Under the pieces are notes generated by a model. The model had not been told where the DNA came from. It did not search any database and saw only the letters and a program-made list of their open reading frames with translations. Shown here one piece after another: positions 46,550-55,351 of a DNA stretch of 64,000 bases. Position 1 is the stretch's first letter; each line of letters begins with the position of its first letter. A program made the position numbers and the translations under genes. Origin of the DNA: Formosa agariphila KMM 3901 (GTDB taxonomy: Bacteria; Bacteroidota; Bacteroidia; Flavobacteriales; Flavobacteriaceae); assembly GCF_000723205.1 (NCBI RefSeq), contig NZ_HG315671.1, positions 1,089,351-1,153,350 on the forward strand, written 5' to 3'.

Positions 46550-47644
46550 ATGAGTAAAGATTTAGAAAAATACGCACATATTCCTTTAAAACAACTTAAC
46601 AATAGAGTTTGGAGAACTTACGAAGGTGGTGCTTTAATTGATAGATGGAAAAAAACGTCTCCTGAAGTAGATGGTGCAATGCCAGAAGAATGGATTATGT
46701 CTACCGTTACTGCGCGTGGAAATAATAGACCAGAGGACGAAGGGTTATCGCTTATAGAAACCGAAGAAGGAACTTTACCGTTAAAGGAATTAATTAATTC
46801 TAATGTAGAGCTCTATTTAGGAAAAGCATTAGCCGATAAATTTGGAACAACTGGTGTCCTTATTAAAATGTTAGACTCTAAAGAGCGATTAACCGTTCAG
46901 GTACATCCAGATAAAGATTATGCTAGAACTGTTTTTAATTCTGAATTCGGAAAAACAGAATCTTGGTATGTGTTAAATACGCGAGAGATTGATGGAGAAA
47001 AGCCTGTTGTATACATGGGGTTTAAAAAACATGTAACTCGAGAAGAATGGCGCTTGCATTTCGAAAACCAGAATATTCAAGGGATGTTAGATTGTCTTCA
47101 TAAAATTGAAGTCAAACCTGGAGATGCCTTTATGATTTACGGCGGTGTGCCACATGCCATTGGTAGTGGATGCTTTTTAATGGAAGTTCAGGAGCCTACA
47201 GATTATACTATGCGCGTCGAGAAAACAACTCCAAATGGTTTAACCATAGGGCCAGAACTTATACATCAGGGAGTTGGTGAAGAAAAAATGTTAGAATGTT
47301 TTCATTACGACAATTATACGTTGGATGAAGCGCTAGACGCTTGGAAAATTACGCCCGAAGTGCTTGAAAGTTCGAACGAATATACTTTAAGAACCTTATT
47401 CAATAAGAAACATACCAATTGTTTTGGCTTGAGTGAATTATTATTAGATGGTTCGCATACCATTAAAGGAAATTCAACATTCTATGCGGCAGTAATTTAT
47501 TCAGGTGCTGGCACAATAATGTGTAATAATAAAGAATATACGTTTAATCAAGGGGATGAGATTTTTATTTCGGCAGCGATTTCAGAAATCACATTTGTGT
47601 CTACAGAACCATCAAAAATATTACTTTGTTATCCTCCAAATTAA
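46550..47644 (+). CDS. manA: Class I mannose-6-phosphate isomerase family protein
   Basis: A 364-residue type I phosphomannose isomerase (cupin). Zinc ligands are visible: Q117 and H119 (TVQVHPD), E137 (KTESWY) and H202 (PHAIGSG). It is shorter than the classical 390-residue enzyme and belongs to the form common in sugar operons. The reaction is mannose-6-phosphate to fructose-6-phosphate, although operon members of this family can have relaxed substrates. It lies 118 bases after the Nramp-like gene and is closed by an unusually perfect palindromic terminator. Confidence 0.85.
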   Translation: MSKDLEKYAHIPLKQLNNRVWRTYEGGALIDRWKKTSPEVDGAMPEEWIMSTVTARGNNRPEDEGLSLIETEEGTLPLKELINSNVELYLGKALADKFGTTGVLIKMLDSKERLTVQVHPDKDYARTVFNSEFGKTESWYVLNTREIDGEKPVVYMGFKKHVTREEWRLHFENQNIQGMLDCLHKIEVKPGDAFMIYGGVPHAIGSGCFLMEVQEPTDYTMRVEKTTPNGLTIGPELIHQGVGEEKMLECFHYDNYTLDEALDAWKITPEVLESSNEYTLRTLFNKKHTNCFGLSELLLDGSHTIKGNSTFYAAVIYSGAGTIMCNNKEYTFNQGDEIFISAAISEITFVSTEPSKILLCYPPN

Positions 47645-47690
47645 TCAAACATTGGTTTTAAATCGGTGTTATTTGGCTATATTTTAAATA

Positions 47691-47732
47691 AAAAAGACAC
47701 TATTTATCTCGAGATAAATAGTGTCTTTTTGT
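47691..47732. terminator. Perfect palindromic terminator, 20-bp arms
   Basis: Positions 47691-47710 are the exact reverse complement of 47711-47730, centred on CTCGAG. A T run follows on both strands, so it can end both the isomerase gene and the minus-strand DUF721 transcript. Confidence 0.85.
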
Positions 47733-47812
47733 TTGCAGGCGCATCTTTTTATAGACTTTTTAAGCTTTATTTTTAAGACAAAGGCAGTCTAATTGAAGTT
47801 TGAATTTTGTTT

Positions 47813-48109
47813 TTATCTTAGTATTAATTTCTTTACCACATCTTTACCCAATTCCTCATTAATCATTCTAACAATTTTCTCTTTACCGTAGCTTAATTCT
47901 TCACGTAAAACGCTAGAACTAAGTTGTACATATAAGGTATCACGCTCTAGACTTATTGCAGTGGTGTAGTTGTTAACACCGTTTCCCATAAGCGATGTCC
48001 AGGCATCGCGAACATTTACTTTATCTAAACCCTTTTCTAATTTATTGGTTTCTACAAACTCTTTTAAAACGTCGGAGATGCTTAAGTTTTCGTTGTTTCG
48101 TTTAGCCAT
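47813..48109 (-). CDS. DUF721 (DciA-like) protein
   Basis: A 98-residue protein of the DUF721 family, with the typical VRDAWTSLMGNGVNNYT and LYVQLSSSVLREELSYGKEKIV stretches. Proteins of this family include DciA, a loader of the replicative helicase; in Bacteroidota a short form is usually found next to recF, as here (two genes away). A role in replication is inferred from that family. Confidence 0.88.
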   Translation of the reverse strand: MAKRNNENLSISDVLKEFVETNKLEKGLDKVNVRDAWTSLMGNGVNNYTTAISLERDTLYVQLSSSVLREELSYGKEKIVRMINEELGKDVVKKLILR

Positions 48110-48111
48110 AA

Positions 48112-48525
48112 TTATAAATTTAGTGGAATATATCGTTTGTAAATATATACGTTTTGATGCTGATTAACGACTTTTAAACGATCCTTATTCAATTCAATTA
48201 TGGTTTCCTTCCATTCAGAAAAAGGGGTGTGGTATTTAATTTTTAAACTATCATTTTCAGTAATTACTTTAAGTGCTTCTTTAGTAGTTACTGGCGTGTA
48301 ATTGTTATCGGCATCGGTTTTCATTTTTTGTCTGTACCCAGAAAGACTATCGTTTAATGTTATAAAATCGATGGTTTCATTTATCTTATAAATATGAGAT
48401 GTGCCGTCTGATTGAATAACTTCTTCAATTTCCCAATACCCGTTTAAATTCGAAATATTAATTTCTGGTGAACTCGAACAGCTACTTAAAAAGATTACAC
48501 TTAGTATGAGAATAAGATGTTTCAT
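48112..48525 (-). CDS. Small lipocalin-like lipoprotein
   Basis: A 137-residue lipoprotein starting at 48525 (MKHLILILSVIFLSSC, lipobox LSSC). An alternative start 7 codons upstream would overlap recF and only add residues before the signal peptide. The mature part opens with NISNLNGYWEIEEV, the GxW beginning of lipocalin-like domains, and is rich in beta strands. The function is unknown. It lies 10 bases after recF and 2 bases before the DUF721 gene, so it is co-transcribed with them. Confidence 0.75.
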   Translation of the reverse strand: MKHLILILSVIFLSSCSSSPEINISNLNGYWEIEEVIQSDGTSHIYKINETIDFITLNDSLSGYRQKMKTDADNNYTPVTTKEALKVITENDSLKIKYHTPFSEWKETIIELNKDRLKVVNQHQNVYIYKRYIPLNL

Positions 48526-48535
48526 AAGAATTAAT

Positions 48536-49621
48536 TTATGCTCCAATATTAAAAATTTGGTAAGATTGATGTACTTGTTTTATCGCGTTTTCTGTACGGT
48601 CAGCATGCGTGTCGCTTATAAACAACTGACCAAAGTTAGAATCGTCTACTAATTTAATAATTTGTCCAACACGTTGCTCATCCAACTTATCAAAAATATC
48701 ATCTAAAAGTAAAATAGGATTCACGCCACTTTGTACTTTTATAAAATCGAATTGTGCCAATTTTAGAGCAATTAAAAATGATTTTTGTTGCCCTTGACTT
48801 CCGAATTTTTTAATGGGGTGACCATCAATTTCAAATAATAAATCGTCTTTGTGGATACCTGTAGATGTGTATTGTACCGCTCTATCTTTAGCTAAATTTT
48901 GTTCTAAGAGGTGTTTTAATTCCCCATCAAATAAATCACTTTTATAATTTAAATCAACAGGTTCCTGATTATTACTTATAACCTTATGTCTGGCTTTAAA
49001 AATAGGAATAAAGACGTCTAGAAAGGCTTTTCGTTTTTCAAAAATAGTTGTTCCTAAAGCATTTAACTGCTCGTTATAAACCTCTAAAGTATCTTTATTG
49101 AAGGTATGATTTAAAGCAAAATATTTTAATAGTGCATTACGTTGCGTTACAGTTTTATTATAATTAATAAGATCATTTAAATAGTTTTTATCACTTTGCG
49201 AAATAACACTATCAATAAATTTTCTACGCGTTTCGCTGCCTTCAATAATTAAATCACGGTCGGCGGGAGAAATAATCACTAGAGGAATAAAGCCAATATG
49301 GTCGCTAAATTTCTCGTAAGCCTTAGCATTTCGTTTAATTACTTTTTTTTGTCCGCTTTTTAAACTCACTACGATTTTTTCAGGAGTATCGTGTTTTTCA
49401 AAATCGCCATGAACCACAAAAAAGTCTTCATTATGTCTTATATTTTGTGAGGCAATAGGGTTGAAATAGCTTTTTCCGAAAGATAAATGATAAATAGCAT
49501 CTAAAATGTTCGTTTTTCCCACTCCATTTTGTCCTACAAAACAATTAATTTTGTCATCGAACTCAAAAGATTCACTTTCAAAATTCTTGTAATTAATTAA
49601 GGATAAGGATTTTAAAATCAT
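48536..49621 (-). CDS. recF: DNA replication/repair protein RecF
   Basis: A 361-residue SMC-like ATPase that helps load RecA at gaps. The Walker A motif GQNGVGKTN stands near residue 30, with the RecF stretches [31 protein letters not shown] and [11 protein letters not shown]. The C-terminal [17 protein letters not shown] is the ABC signature, followed by [13 protein letters not shown] (Walker B) and FISDTH. It heads the minus-strand set recF-lipoprotein-DUF721. Confidence 0.97.
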   Translation of the reverse strand: MILKSLSLINYKNFESESFEFDDKINCFVGQNGVGKTNILDAIYHLSFGKSYFNPIASQNIRHNEDFFVVHGDFEKHDTPEKIVVSLKSGQKKVIKRNAKAYEKFSDHIGFIPLVIISPADRDLIIEGSETRRKFIDSVISQSDKNYLNDLINYNKTVTQRNALLKYFALNHTFNKDTLEVYNEQLNALGTTIFEKRKAFLDVFIPIFKARHKVISNNQEPVDLNYKSDLFDGELKHLLEQNLAKDRAVQYTSTGIHKDDLLFEIDGHPIKKFGSQGQQKSFLIALKLAQFDFIKVQSGVNPILLLDDIFDKLDEQRVGQIIKLVDDSNFGQLFISDTHADRTENAIKQVHQSYQIFNIGA

Positions 49622-49722
49622 AAATGGGATAAAAAGTTTTTATTTGAAATGCACTACAAGTAGGTCTCGCAAATTATTGAAAAATAACAAATAAATAACC
49701 TTTTATTTCTGCAGAAATATTT

Positions 49723-49730
49723 TATTTTTG
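49723..49730 (+). promoter_or_regulatory. -7 box of the TPR-ribH operon
   Basis: TATTTTTG fits TAnnTTTG exactly, 21 bases before the TPR gene ATG. Confidence 0.5.
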
Positions 49731-49750
49731 CGCGGAATAATATAGAATTT

Positions 49751-50539
49751 ATGGCAACTTATAAAAAGAGAGGTTACAAACCAACCGAAAAACCAGAAGT
49801 AGACAACGACATTGAAAATTTTGACAACGTTGAAGAAAACTCAACAACAGCAGAAGTTTTTAACACGTTAGACGAAACCGCTTCTAAAACGGAGGATTGG
49901 GTAGCTAACAATCAAAAATATATTTTTGTAATTATAGGTGTAGTTGCTGCACTTGTTTTAGGATATTTAGCATACAGTGAATTTGTAGCGCAACCTAAAG
50001 AGAGTGAAGCGATGAACGATATGTCTCAAGCTAAAGTTTACTTTAATGAAGCTGTAATTGGGACACAAAAAGATTCTCTTTATACATTAGCACTAAACGG
50101 TGGTGAAGGTAAATATGGTATGTTAGATATCATTGAAAACCACAGTGGAACTCCAGCTGCTAACATTGCTGAGTATTATGCAGGTATGGCTTACTTAAAC
50201 TTAAAAGATTATACTAAAGCTATTGAGCATTTACAAGAATTTTCTAGTGAAGAAGAAGCATTAGCACCTTTAGCTAAAGGTGGAATTGGAGATGCATTTG
50301 TTCAGTTAAATCAACTTGACGATGCTTTAGATTACTATAAGCAAGCAGCAGAAATTCGTACTAACGAGTTTACAACGCCAATGTATTTAAACAAAGCGGG
50401 ATTAATTGCTCTAGAATTAGGAAAAGCTTCAGATGCTTTAAAGTATTTTGAAACGATTAAGAATGATTATCCAACATCTACAGAAGCAAGTACTGTAGAC
50501 GTGTTTATTGGTAAAGCTCAAGTTTTAGCAAATAAATAA
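49751..50539 (+). CDS. Membrane-anchored tetratricopeptide repeat protein (YfgM-like)
   Basis: A 262-residue protein. After an acidic N-terminal tail there is one transmembrane helix (about 55-77, YIFVIIGVVAALVLGYLAYS), then at least three TPR units, for example AEYYAGMAYLNLKDYTKAIE, GIGDAFVQLNQLDDALDYY and AGLIALELGKASDALKYFE. The layout matches the YfgM type of inner-membrane TPR chaperone. It is joined to ribH with 1 base between; this pairing is common in Bacteroidota. Confidence 0.85.
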   Translation: MATYKKRGYKPTEKPEVDNDIENFDNVEENSTTAEVFNTLDETASKTEDWVANNQKYIFVIIGVVAALVLGYLAYSEFVAQPKESEAMNDMSQAKVYFNEAVIGTQKDSLYTLALNGGEGKYGMLDIIENHSGTPAANIAEYYAGMAYLNLKDYTKAIEHLQEFSSEEEALAPLAKGGIGDAFVQLNQLDDALDYYKQAAEIRTNEFTTPMYLNKAGLIALELGKASDALKYFETIKNDYPTSTEASTVDVFIGKAQVLANK

Positions 50540-50540
50540 G

Positions 50541-51026
50541 ATGGCAACAGCTAACAATAATTTGTCAGAATACGATAAGACATCAATCCCAGACGCGAGT
50601 AATTATCGGTTTGGGATTGTTGTTTCTGAATGGAATGATACCATTACAGAAGGCCTTTATAATGGCGCTTATAATACACTAATAGAACATGGTGTAGACG
50701 AAAGTAGTATTAAGCGTTGGGATGTACCTGGAAGTTTTGAATTGATTTACGGAAGTAAAAAAATGCAAGAACAAATGGTAGATGCTGTAATCGCTATTGG
50801 TTGTGTAATTCAAGGTGAAACGAAACATTTCGATTTCGTTTGCGAAGGTGTTACTCAAGGTATAAAAGACTTAAATGTAATAAACGATGTTCCTGTTATT
50901 TTTTGTGTATTAACAGATAATAACCAACAACAGTCTATAGACCGTTCTGGAGGAATTCATGGTAATAAAGGTACAGAAGCTGCAGTAGCTGCAATTAAAA
51001 TGGCAGAATTACGTAACAAATCTTAA
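50541..51026 (+). CDS. ribH: 6,7-dimethyl-8-ribityllumazine synthase RibH
   Basis: A 161-residue enzyme of riboflavin synthesis, condensing the ribityl-pyrimidine with dihydroxybutanone phosphate. The family core is intact: FGIVVSEWNDTITEGL, VPGSFELIYG, IAIGCVIQGETKHFDFV and a closing GNKGTEAAVAAIKMAEL. The length is usual. Confidence 0.97.
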   Translation: MATANNNLSEYDKTSIPDASNYRFGIVVSEWNDTITEGLYNGAYNTLIEHGVDESSIKRWDVPGSFELIYGSKKMQEQMVDAVIAIGCVIQGETKHFDFVCEGVTQGIKDLNVINDVPVIFCVLTDNNQQQSIDRSGGIHGNKGTEAAVAAIKMAELRNKS

Positions 51027-51048
51027 TCTTTATTTTACTTTAAAATAT

Positions 51049-51080
51049 TTAAAACTCTCAACTTCGGTTGGGAGTTTTTT
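51049..51080. terminator. Terminator between ribH and the serine hydrolase gene
   Basis: A 12-bp stem (51051-51062 with 51067-51078, one G-U pair) is closed by a stable TTCG loop and followed by Ts. It separates the convergent genes and touches the end of the minus-strand gene at 51079. Confidence 0.8.
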
Positions 51081-52422
51081 AGTTTATAGCACTAAGGATT
51101 TCCGATAGAAATGTATTAAAGCTAAACAGCGGGTCTTCTATTAGTCCAAACCGTACAATTACAATGTCTTTAGAGGGTATAATACTCACTTGCTGACCTT
51201 GGTATCCGTTACAAGAAAATAGGTCTTTAGGAACATCTGGATAACGTCCGCCAGCATTTAACCAAAATTGTGCTCCATAAATTCCGTCAGAGGTATTGGT
51301 TGGTGTTTTGGTATATTCCACCCAATCTTTAGTAAAGATTTGTTCGCCATTCCAATTACCATTATGTAAGTATAATAATCCAAATTTACTCCAATCTCTT
51401 GCTGTTGCCCAGCCATAAGATGAACCTACAAAATGCCCTTTTAAATCGGTTTCTATAGTCATAGAATGCATCCCGATTTTATCGATTAACTCACGATACC
51501 AAAAGTCTAAATATGCTTGATTGGTTTTAAATTGATTTCTAATGAATCCTGAAATTAAATTTGTCGTTCCAGAAGAATAGTTCCAACTTTCGTTTGGAAT
51601 TTCAATCAATTGCTTTTCTAGTGGAATTTTAGGCATGTTTTCTCTTAAGAATAGCATTTTAGTTACATCAGAAATTTTACTGTAATCTTCCTCCCAAGCT
51701 AAACCGCTATTCATTTGCAGTAAATTATTTAAAGTAAGATTGGCACGGTCGTCATTTTCCCATTCAGGAAATAGATGAGATTGAGATGTGCTTACGCGTC
51801 CTTGCTTTTCTAAAATTCCAACAATGGCACTAGTTATACTTTTGGTCATGGACCACCCTAATATCTTGGTGTCTTTATTAAACCCATCGGCATAGTGTTC
51901 TGCAATAATTTGATTTTTATAGACAACAACTACGGCTCTTGTTCGTTTTAATTGTTCGTCTTCCGAATCGAAAGCATTGATTACGGCTTTGTTTAAAATG
52001 GAGTAATCTATGTTTTGAAAAACAGTATCTTTCTGTGGTAAATCACCGTAAGGAAAAGGTTTGTTTTTAGGCGTTTTGTTTCTGTTTGGTTGTACAGTTA
52101 AAGTGGTATGATCCGAGCCTTCAGGCACTAAAATACATCCTAAACCTTCTTTGTAAACAGCTGTTCTTGCTTTTAATCCAAATACTGTAGAGGTTACAGA
52201 TTTGTTTTCAAAATCAATTTTATTTGTCGCTAAATCAATAGGAGAGAAGTCGTTGTCTTGTGCTTCTATAGATGCTAGAGAACGATCGGCAACAAAAGTG
52301 CAAGAGCAAACACTTTTAGAAGAAAACCCCGTAATAAAATTTAGTTTCGGGTAATTTAAATAGATTACAACGACTAAGGCAAGTAGAGATAAAAGGCCGA
52401 TAATCTTAATAATTTTTTTCAT
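51079..52422 (-). CDS. Membrane-anchored serine hydrolase (class C beta-lactamase-like)
   Basis: A 447-residue protein with an N-terminal membrane helix (about 4-22). The catalytic SxxK is S191-M-T-K194 in GWSMTKSITSAIVG, and the Tyr motif YSSGTTNLISG follows about 90 residues later. The segments LLQMNSGLAWEEDYS, GWATARDWSKFGLLYLHNG and CNGYQGQQVSIIPSKDIVIVRFG are typical of the beta-lactamase/esterase family. It could be an esterase, a D,D-peptidase or an amide hydrolase; antibiotic resistance should not be assumed. Confidence 0.88.
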   Translation of the reverse strand: MKKIIKIIGLLSLLALVVVIYLNYPKLNFITGFSSKSVCSCTFVADRSLASIEAQDNDFSPIDLATNKIDFENKSVTSTVFGLKARTAVYKEGLGCILVPEGSDHTTLTVQPNRNKTPKNKPFPYGDLPQKDTVFQNIDYSILNKAVINAFDSEDEQLKRTRAVVVVYKNQIIAEHYADGFNKDTKILGWSMTKSITSAIVGILEKQGRVSTSQSHLFPEWENDDRANLTLNNLLQMNSGLAWEEDYSKISDVTKMLFLRENMPKIPLEKQLIEIPNESWNYSSGTTNLISGFIRNQFKTNQAYLDFWYRELIDKIGMHSMTIETDLKGHFVGSSYGWATARDWSKFGLLYLHNGNWNGEQIFTKDWVEYTKTPTNTSDGIYGAQFWLNAGGRYPDVPKDLFSCNGYQGQQVSIIPSKDIVIVRFGLIEDPLFSFNTFLSEILSAIN

Positions 52423-52556
52423 GGAGTTCTATGTGTTTGCGAGTTAGCAATTTAATAGATTTATTGCTTTTTATCTTCATCTGGAATAGAAATAATTAAT
52501 TTATTGATATGAAATAAGGTGTAACCTATGTTACATTCGAAACTTTATCTTGCATC

Positions 52557-52564
52557 TATATTTG
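52557..52564 (+). promoter_or_regulatory. -7 box of the YeeE/YedE gene pair
   Basis: TATATTTG, an exact match to TAnnTTTG, 51 bases before the ATG at 52616. Confidence 0.55.
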
Positions 52565-52615
52565 CAGACAGTTAACACATTTATAAATCAGAATTTAATC
52601 ACTAAAATAAAATAT

Positions 52616-53170
52616 ATGGAATTTATTTTTCAACCGTGGCCTTGGTATATTTCGGGCTTTTTAATTGCACTTTTTATGTTTGTCCTTTTACTTATGGGTA
52701 AAGGTTTTGGAATGTCGTCTAACCTTCGTGCCTTTTGCAGTATTTGCGGAGGAGGTAAAGTAAGTTCGTTTTTTAATTACAATTGGAAAAAAGACAGCTG
52801 GAATTTATTTATCGTACTTGGTGCAATGTTGGGAGGTTTTGTTGCGTCTCATTACTTATCGAACGGACAAATACCAGACATTAGCGAATCGACAAAATTA
52901 GCACTTCAAGATTTAAAAATTTCTACTGATAATGGCTATTTACCAAACGAATTATTTTCTGTCGAAGCGTTATCTAGCGTAAAAACTTGGGCTATTTTAG
53001 TTGTAGGTGGTTTATTAATTGGCTTTGGTGCACGTTATGCAGGTGGTTGTACATCTGGACATGCCATTTCAGGATTAAGTAATTTACAGTTACCATCTTT
53101 AATTGCTGTAATTGGCTTCTTTATTGGAGGTTTATTTATGGTTCACGTGTTATTCCCTTTAATATTTTAA
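52616..53170 (+). CDS. YeeE/YedE-family sulfur-compound transporter, first half
   Basis: A 184-residue membrane protein. The ATG at 52616 (MEFIFQPWPWYISGF) is used; upstream extension would pass through the -7 box. It has about five helices and the conserved cysteine motif GARYAGGCTSGHAISGLSNLQ of the YeeE/YedE (TsuA-type) thiosulfate/sulfur transporters. The next gene, 1 base downstream, supplies the second half, so two chains make the transporter that is one chain in E. coli. Confidence 0.88.
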   Translation: MEFIFQPWPWYISGFLIALFMFVLLLMGKGFGMSSNLRAFCSICGGGKVSSFFNYNWKKDSWNLFIVLGAMLGGFVASHYLSNGQIPDISESTKLALQDLKISTDNGYLPNELFSVEALSSVKTWAILVVGGLLIGFGARYAGGCTSGHAISGLSNLQLPSLIAVIGFFIGGLFMVHVLFPLIF

Positions 53171-53171
53171 A

Positions 53172-53588
53172 ATGATGAAAAAAGTAATATATATAGTATT
53201 AGGATTGTTCTTCGGGATGATAATGTATAAATCTGAAGCCGCATCTTGGTTTCGAATATACGAGATGTTTAGGTTTGAATCGTTTCATATGTACGGTATA
53301 ATTGGTACGGCTTTAGTATTCGGAATTATATTTGTTCAGCTTATTAAACGGTTCAATATTAAAACGTTTAGTGGAGAACCAATTCGTATTGCAGATAAAG
53401 ACAAAAGCGTGTCTAGATATTTAATAGGAGGTATTATTTTCGGATTAGGTTGGGCACTAGCAGGAGCTTGTCCAGGACCTATTTTTGTTTTGGTTGGAGC
53501 AGGTTATGTACCTATACTAGTGGTGTTAATTTCTGCGGTATTGGGAACTTTTATTTACGGTTTATTGAAAGATAAATTACCGCATTAA
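53172..53588 (+). CDS. YeeE/YedE-family sulfur-compound transporter, second half (DUF6691 type)
   Basis: A 138-residue membrane protein with about four helices and the partner motif LGWALAGACPGPIFVLVGAG, with the conserved cysteine. It starts at 53172 (or 53175, a second ATG). Two-gene arrangements of this transporter are common in Bacteroidota. It probably forms a complex with the product of 52616-53170. Confidence 0.87.
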   Translation: MMKKVIYIVLGLFFGMIMYKSEAASWFRIYEMFRFESFHMYGIIGTALVFGIIFVQLIKRFNIKTFSGEPIRIADKDKSVSRYLIGGIIFGLGWALAGACPGPIFVLVGAGYVPILVVLISAVLGTFIYGLLKDKLPH

Positions 53589-53632
53589 TTCAATATTGTG
53601 TAACAAACGGAATTAATTGTCGTCTTACAAAT

Positions 53633-53992
53633 ATGGAAGAAATTAGAAATACTTTAAGAGATGATAAGCAACTTATAATGCTAACCCATTTAAGTCAGTT
53701 AGCAACTTTAGCCTTGGGTTTTGGAAGTTTGTTAATTCCATTGGTAATTTGGCTGACTCAAAAAGAGAATGTACTTGGTATGGATGACGAAGGCAAAAAG
53801 ATTCTAAACTTTCAAATCAGTTTAGTGATTTACTGTATTTTATGCATACCTCTAATATTGTTATGCGGATTGGGCTTTATAGGATTTATAATTATAGGAC
53901 TGGTAAGCATAATTTTGCCTATAATGAATGCAATTAAAGTGAATAATAATGAACCCACATCATATCCTTTTTCCTTTAAATTTATTAATTAA
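53633..53992 (+). CDS. DUF4870 membrane protein
   Basis: A 119-residue protein with three hydrophobic helices and the DUF4870 opening LIMLTHLSQLATLALGFG followed by IPLVIWLTQKENVLGMDDEGKK and LNFQISLVIY. The function of this family is unknown. It follows the transporter genes by 44 bases and ends at a strong terminator. Confidence 0.85.
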   Translation: MEEIRNTLRDDKQLIMLTHLSQLATLALGFGSLLIPLVIWLTQKENVLGMDDEGKKILNFQISLVIYCILCIPLILLCGLGFIGFIIIGLVSIILPIMNAIKVNNNEPTSYPFSFKFIN

Positions 53993-54006
53993 GATAACGA
54001 TATACA

Positions 54007-54042
54007 CAAAAGAACGCCCATGAAAATGGGCGTTCTTTTACT
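54007..54042. terminator. Terminator between the DUF4870 and decarboxylase genes
   Basis: AAAAGAACGCCCAT (54008-54021) pairs perfectly with ATGGGCGTTCTTTT (54026-54039) around GAAA. It serves the convergent plus- and minus-strand transcripts. Confidence 0.85.
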
Positions 54043-54064
54043 TATAAGTATATTGTAATTCAGC

Positions 54065-55198
54065 TTAAGCTAAAACAACTTCAGCTTCTGTAGGAATCTC
54101 GAATAATTCAGTTTTTAAATCTTCTAAAAACGTATCAATCTGACTATATAGTATACCAGGTGTACAAATAATGTGAGCGATATCGTCTTGAGATGCTAAT
54201 TGATATTTTTTACAAATACGTTCGCTCGGTGTAGGGAAAACAACAGTTAATCCTTCGTTATTTCTCCACGCTTTAACACCTAAAGCATTTAATTTATGCT
54301 CGGTATATGCTGCTACATCTTGACAAGATTTAACGCGGTCTCTTAAGCCTTGGTGGTCATGTTTTTTTATAAAATCCCAGATAAACAAAGGAGTTAGTCC
54401 ATTTCTAGACCCTGTAATAGTCGTATCCATAGTACCTACATAAGATACAGAATTTGCAATACGATCTCTGTGTTTGCGTTTTACTAAAACAGCTCCACAA
54501 GGAATCGGGCTTCCAATAAATTTATGTCCAGAGATTGAAATACTATCAATACCCTCGGCAAAATCAAATTTAGGTTTAGCATCTATATAAGGCGCTATGG
54601 TTCCTAAAAAAGCAGCATCGCAATGTATGTAGTAATCTTTAATGGCGTATTTTTTTATAATACGTTTTATTTCAGCAATTTTATCAATAGCTTCAGTCAT
54701 GGTTGTGCCAATATTTAAAAAGAAAATAGCTGGTTTATCACGACGGAAGGCAATAGTTTGTTCTAAATCTTCGTAATCCATTTCTCCATTTTCTTGAGAG
54801 CGAATCACGATGTTAGGGATATTTAATAAATGTAAATTTTTCTTAACACTATAATGTGTGCTTTCGCTATAATATACCATGGCATTAGGGAAGCTTTCTC
54901 GAGCCACATATAATCCATATAAATTCCCTTCTGTACCACCATTAGTAATATAACCCCAAACATCCTTATCGTTACTAGAAAGCATCTCTGCAAAGAATGA
55001 AATACATTTACGCTCGATATCTTTAGTATCGATTGCAAATGTTGAAGGACTTTCTGGATCTCCTACATTATTAATACAAATGTCTAAAAACGGGGCATAG
55101 TCGCTATACGAAAAATCTTTAGCTACTGGATACCCTAAAAATGAGTCTGAATGTGCTTTAATTCTATCGTAAACGGCTTGTATTTCGGGTGTGTTCAT
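54065..55198 (-). CDS. hdc: Histidine decarboxylase-like PLP enzyme
   Basis: A 377-residue group II PLP decarboxylase, of the same length as the characterised bacterial PLP-dependent histidine decarboxylases. Visible are GYITNGGTEGN, the stacking histidine H115 (SESTHYSVKK), D194 in HCDAAF and the PLP lysine K226 in SISGHKFIGSPIPCG. TITGSRNGLTPLFIWDFI and VVFPTPSERICKKY further match the Hdc type. The likely reaction is histidine to histamine; related enzymes acting on other amino acids cannot be excluded. It is divergent from an Lrp-type regulator gene. An exact -7 box (TATCTTTG, minus strand) stands just before it. Confidence 0.83.
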   Translation of the reverse strand: MNTPEIQAVYDRIKAHSDSFLGYPVAKDFSYSDYAPFLDICINNVGDPESPSTFAIDTKDIERKCISFFAEMLSSNDKDVWGYITNGGTEGNLYGLYVARESFPNAMVYYSESTHYSVKKNLHLLNIPNIVIRSQENGEMDYEDLEQTIAFRRDKPAIFFLNIGTTMTEAIDKIAEIKRIIKKYAIKDYYIHCDAAFLGTIAPYIDAKPKFDFAEGIDSISISGHKFIGSPIPCGAVLVKRKHRDRIANSVSYVGTMDTTITGSRNGLTPLFIWDFIKKHDHQGLRDRVKSCQDVAAYTEHKLNALGVKAWRNNEGLTVVFPTPSERICKKYQLASQDDIAHIICTPGILYSQIDTFLEDLKTELFEIPTEAEVVLA

Positions 55199-55217
55199 GT
55201 CTTCTATTTTTCTTTTT

Positions 55218-55225
55218 CAAAGATA
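55218..55225 (-). promoter_or_regulatory. -7 box of the decarboxylase gene
   Basis: CAAAGATA on the plus strand is TATCTTTG on the minus strand, an exact TAnnTTTG, giving a short leader of about 13 bases. Confidence 0.45.
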
Positions 55226-55303
55226 CTATTTAATATGTTTGTTTTGAAAAATAGTTATTTATTGAAAAAATATACTGCATAATGTTATTTTAGTAGAATT
55301 TAT

Positions 55304-55311
55304 TACTTTTG
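55304..55311 (+). promoter_or_regulatory. -7 box of the Lrp-type gene
   Basis: TACTTTTG fits TAnnTTTG exactly and lies 41 bases before the start codon. Confidence 0.45.
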
Positions 55312-55351
55312 AAATTGTTAATTCATAACATATTTAGAAATTCTTACTAAA

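Noticed and set aside
51079-52422. Antibiotic-resistance beta-lactamase
   Set aside because: Only the general serine hydrolase motifs are visible; most such membrane-anchored proteins in Bacteroidota are esterases or peptidases.
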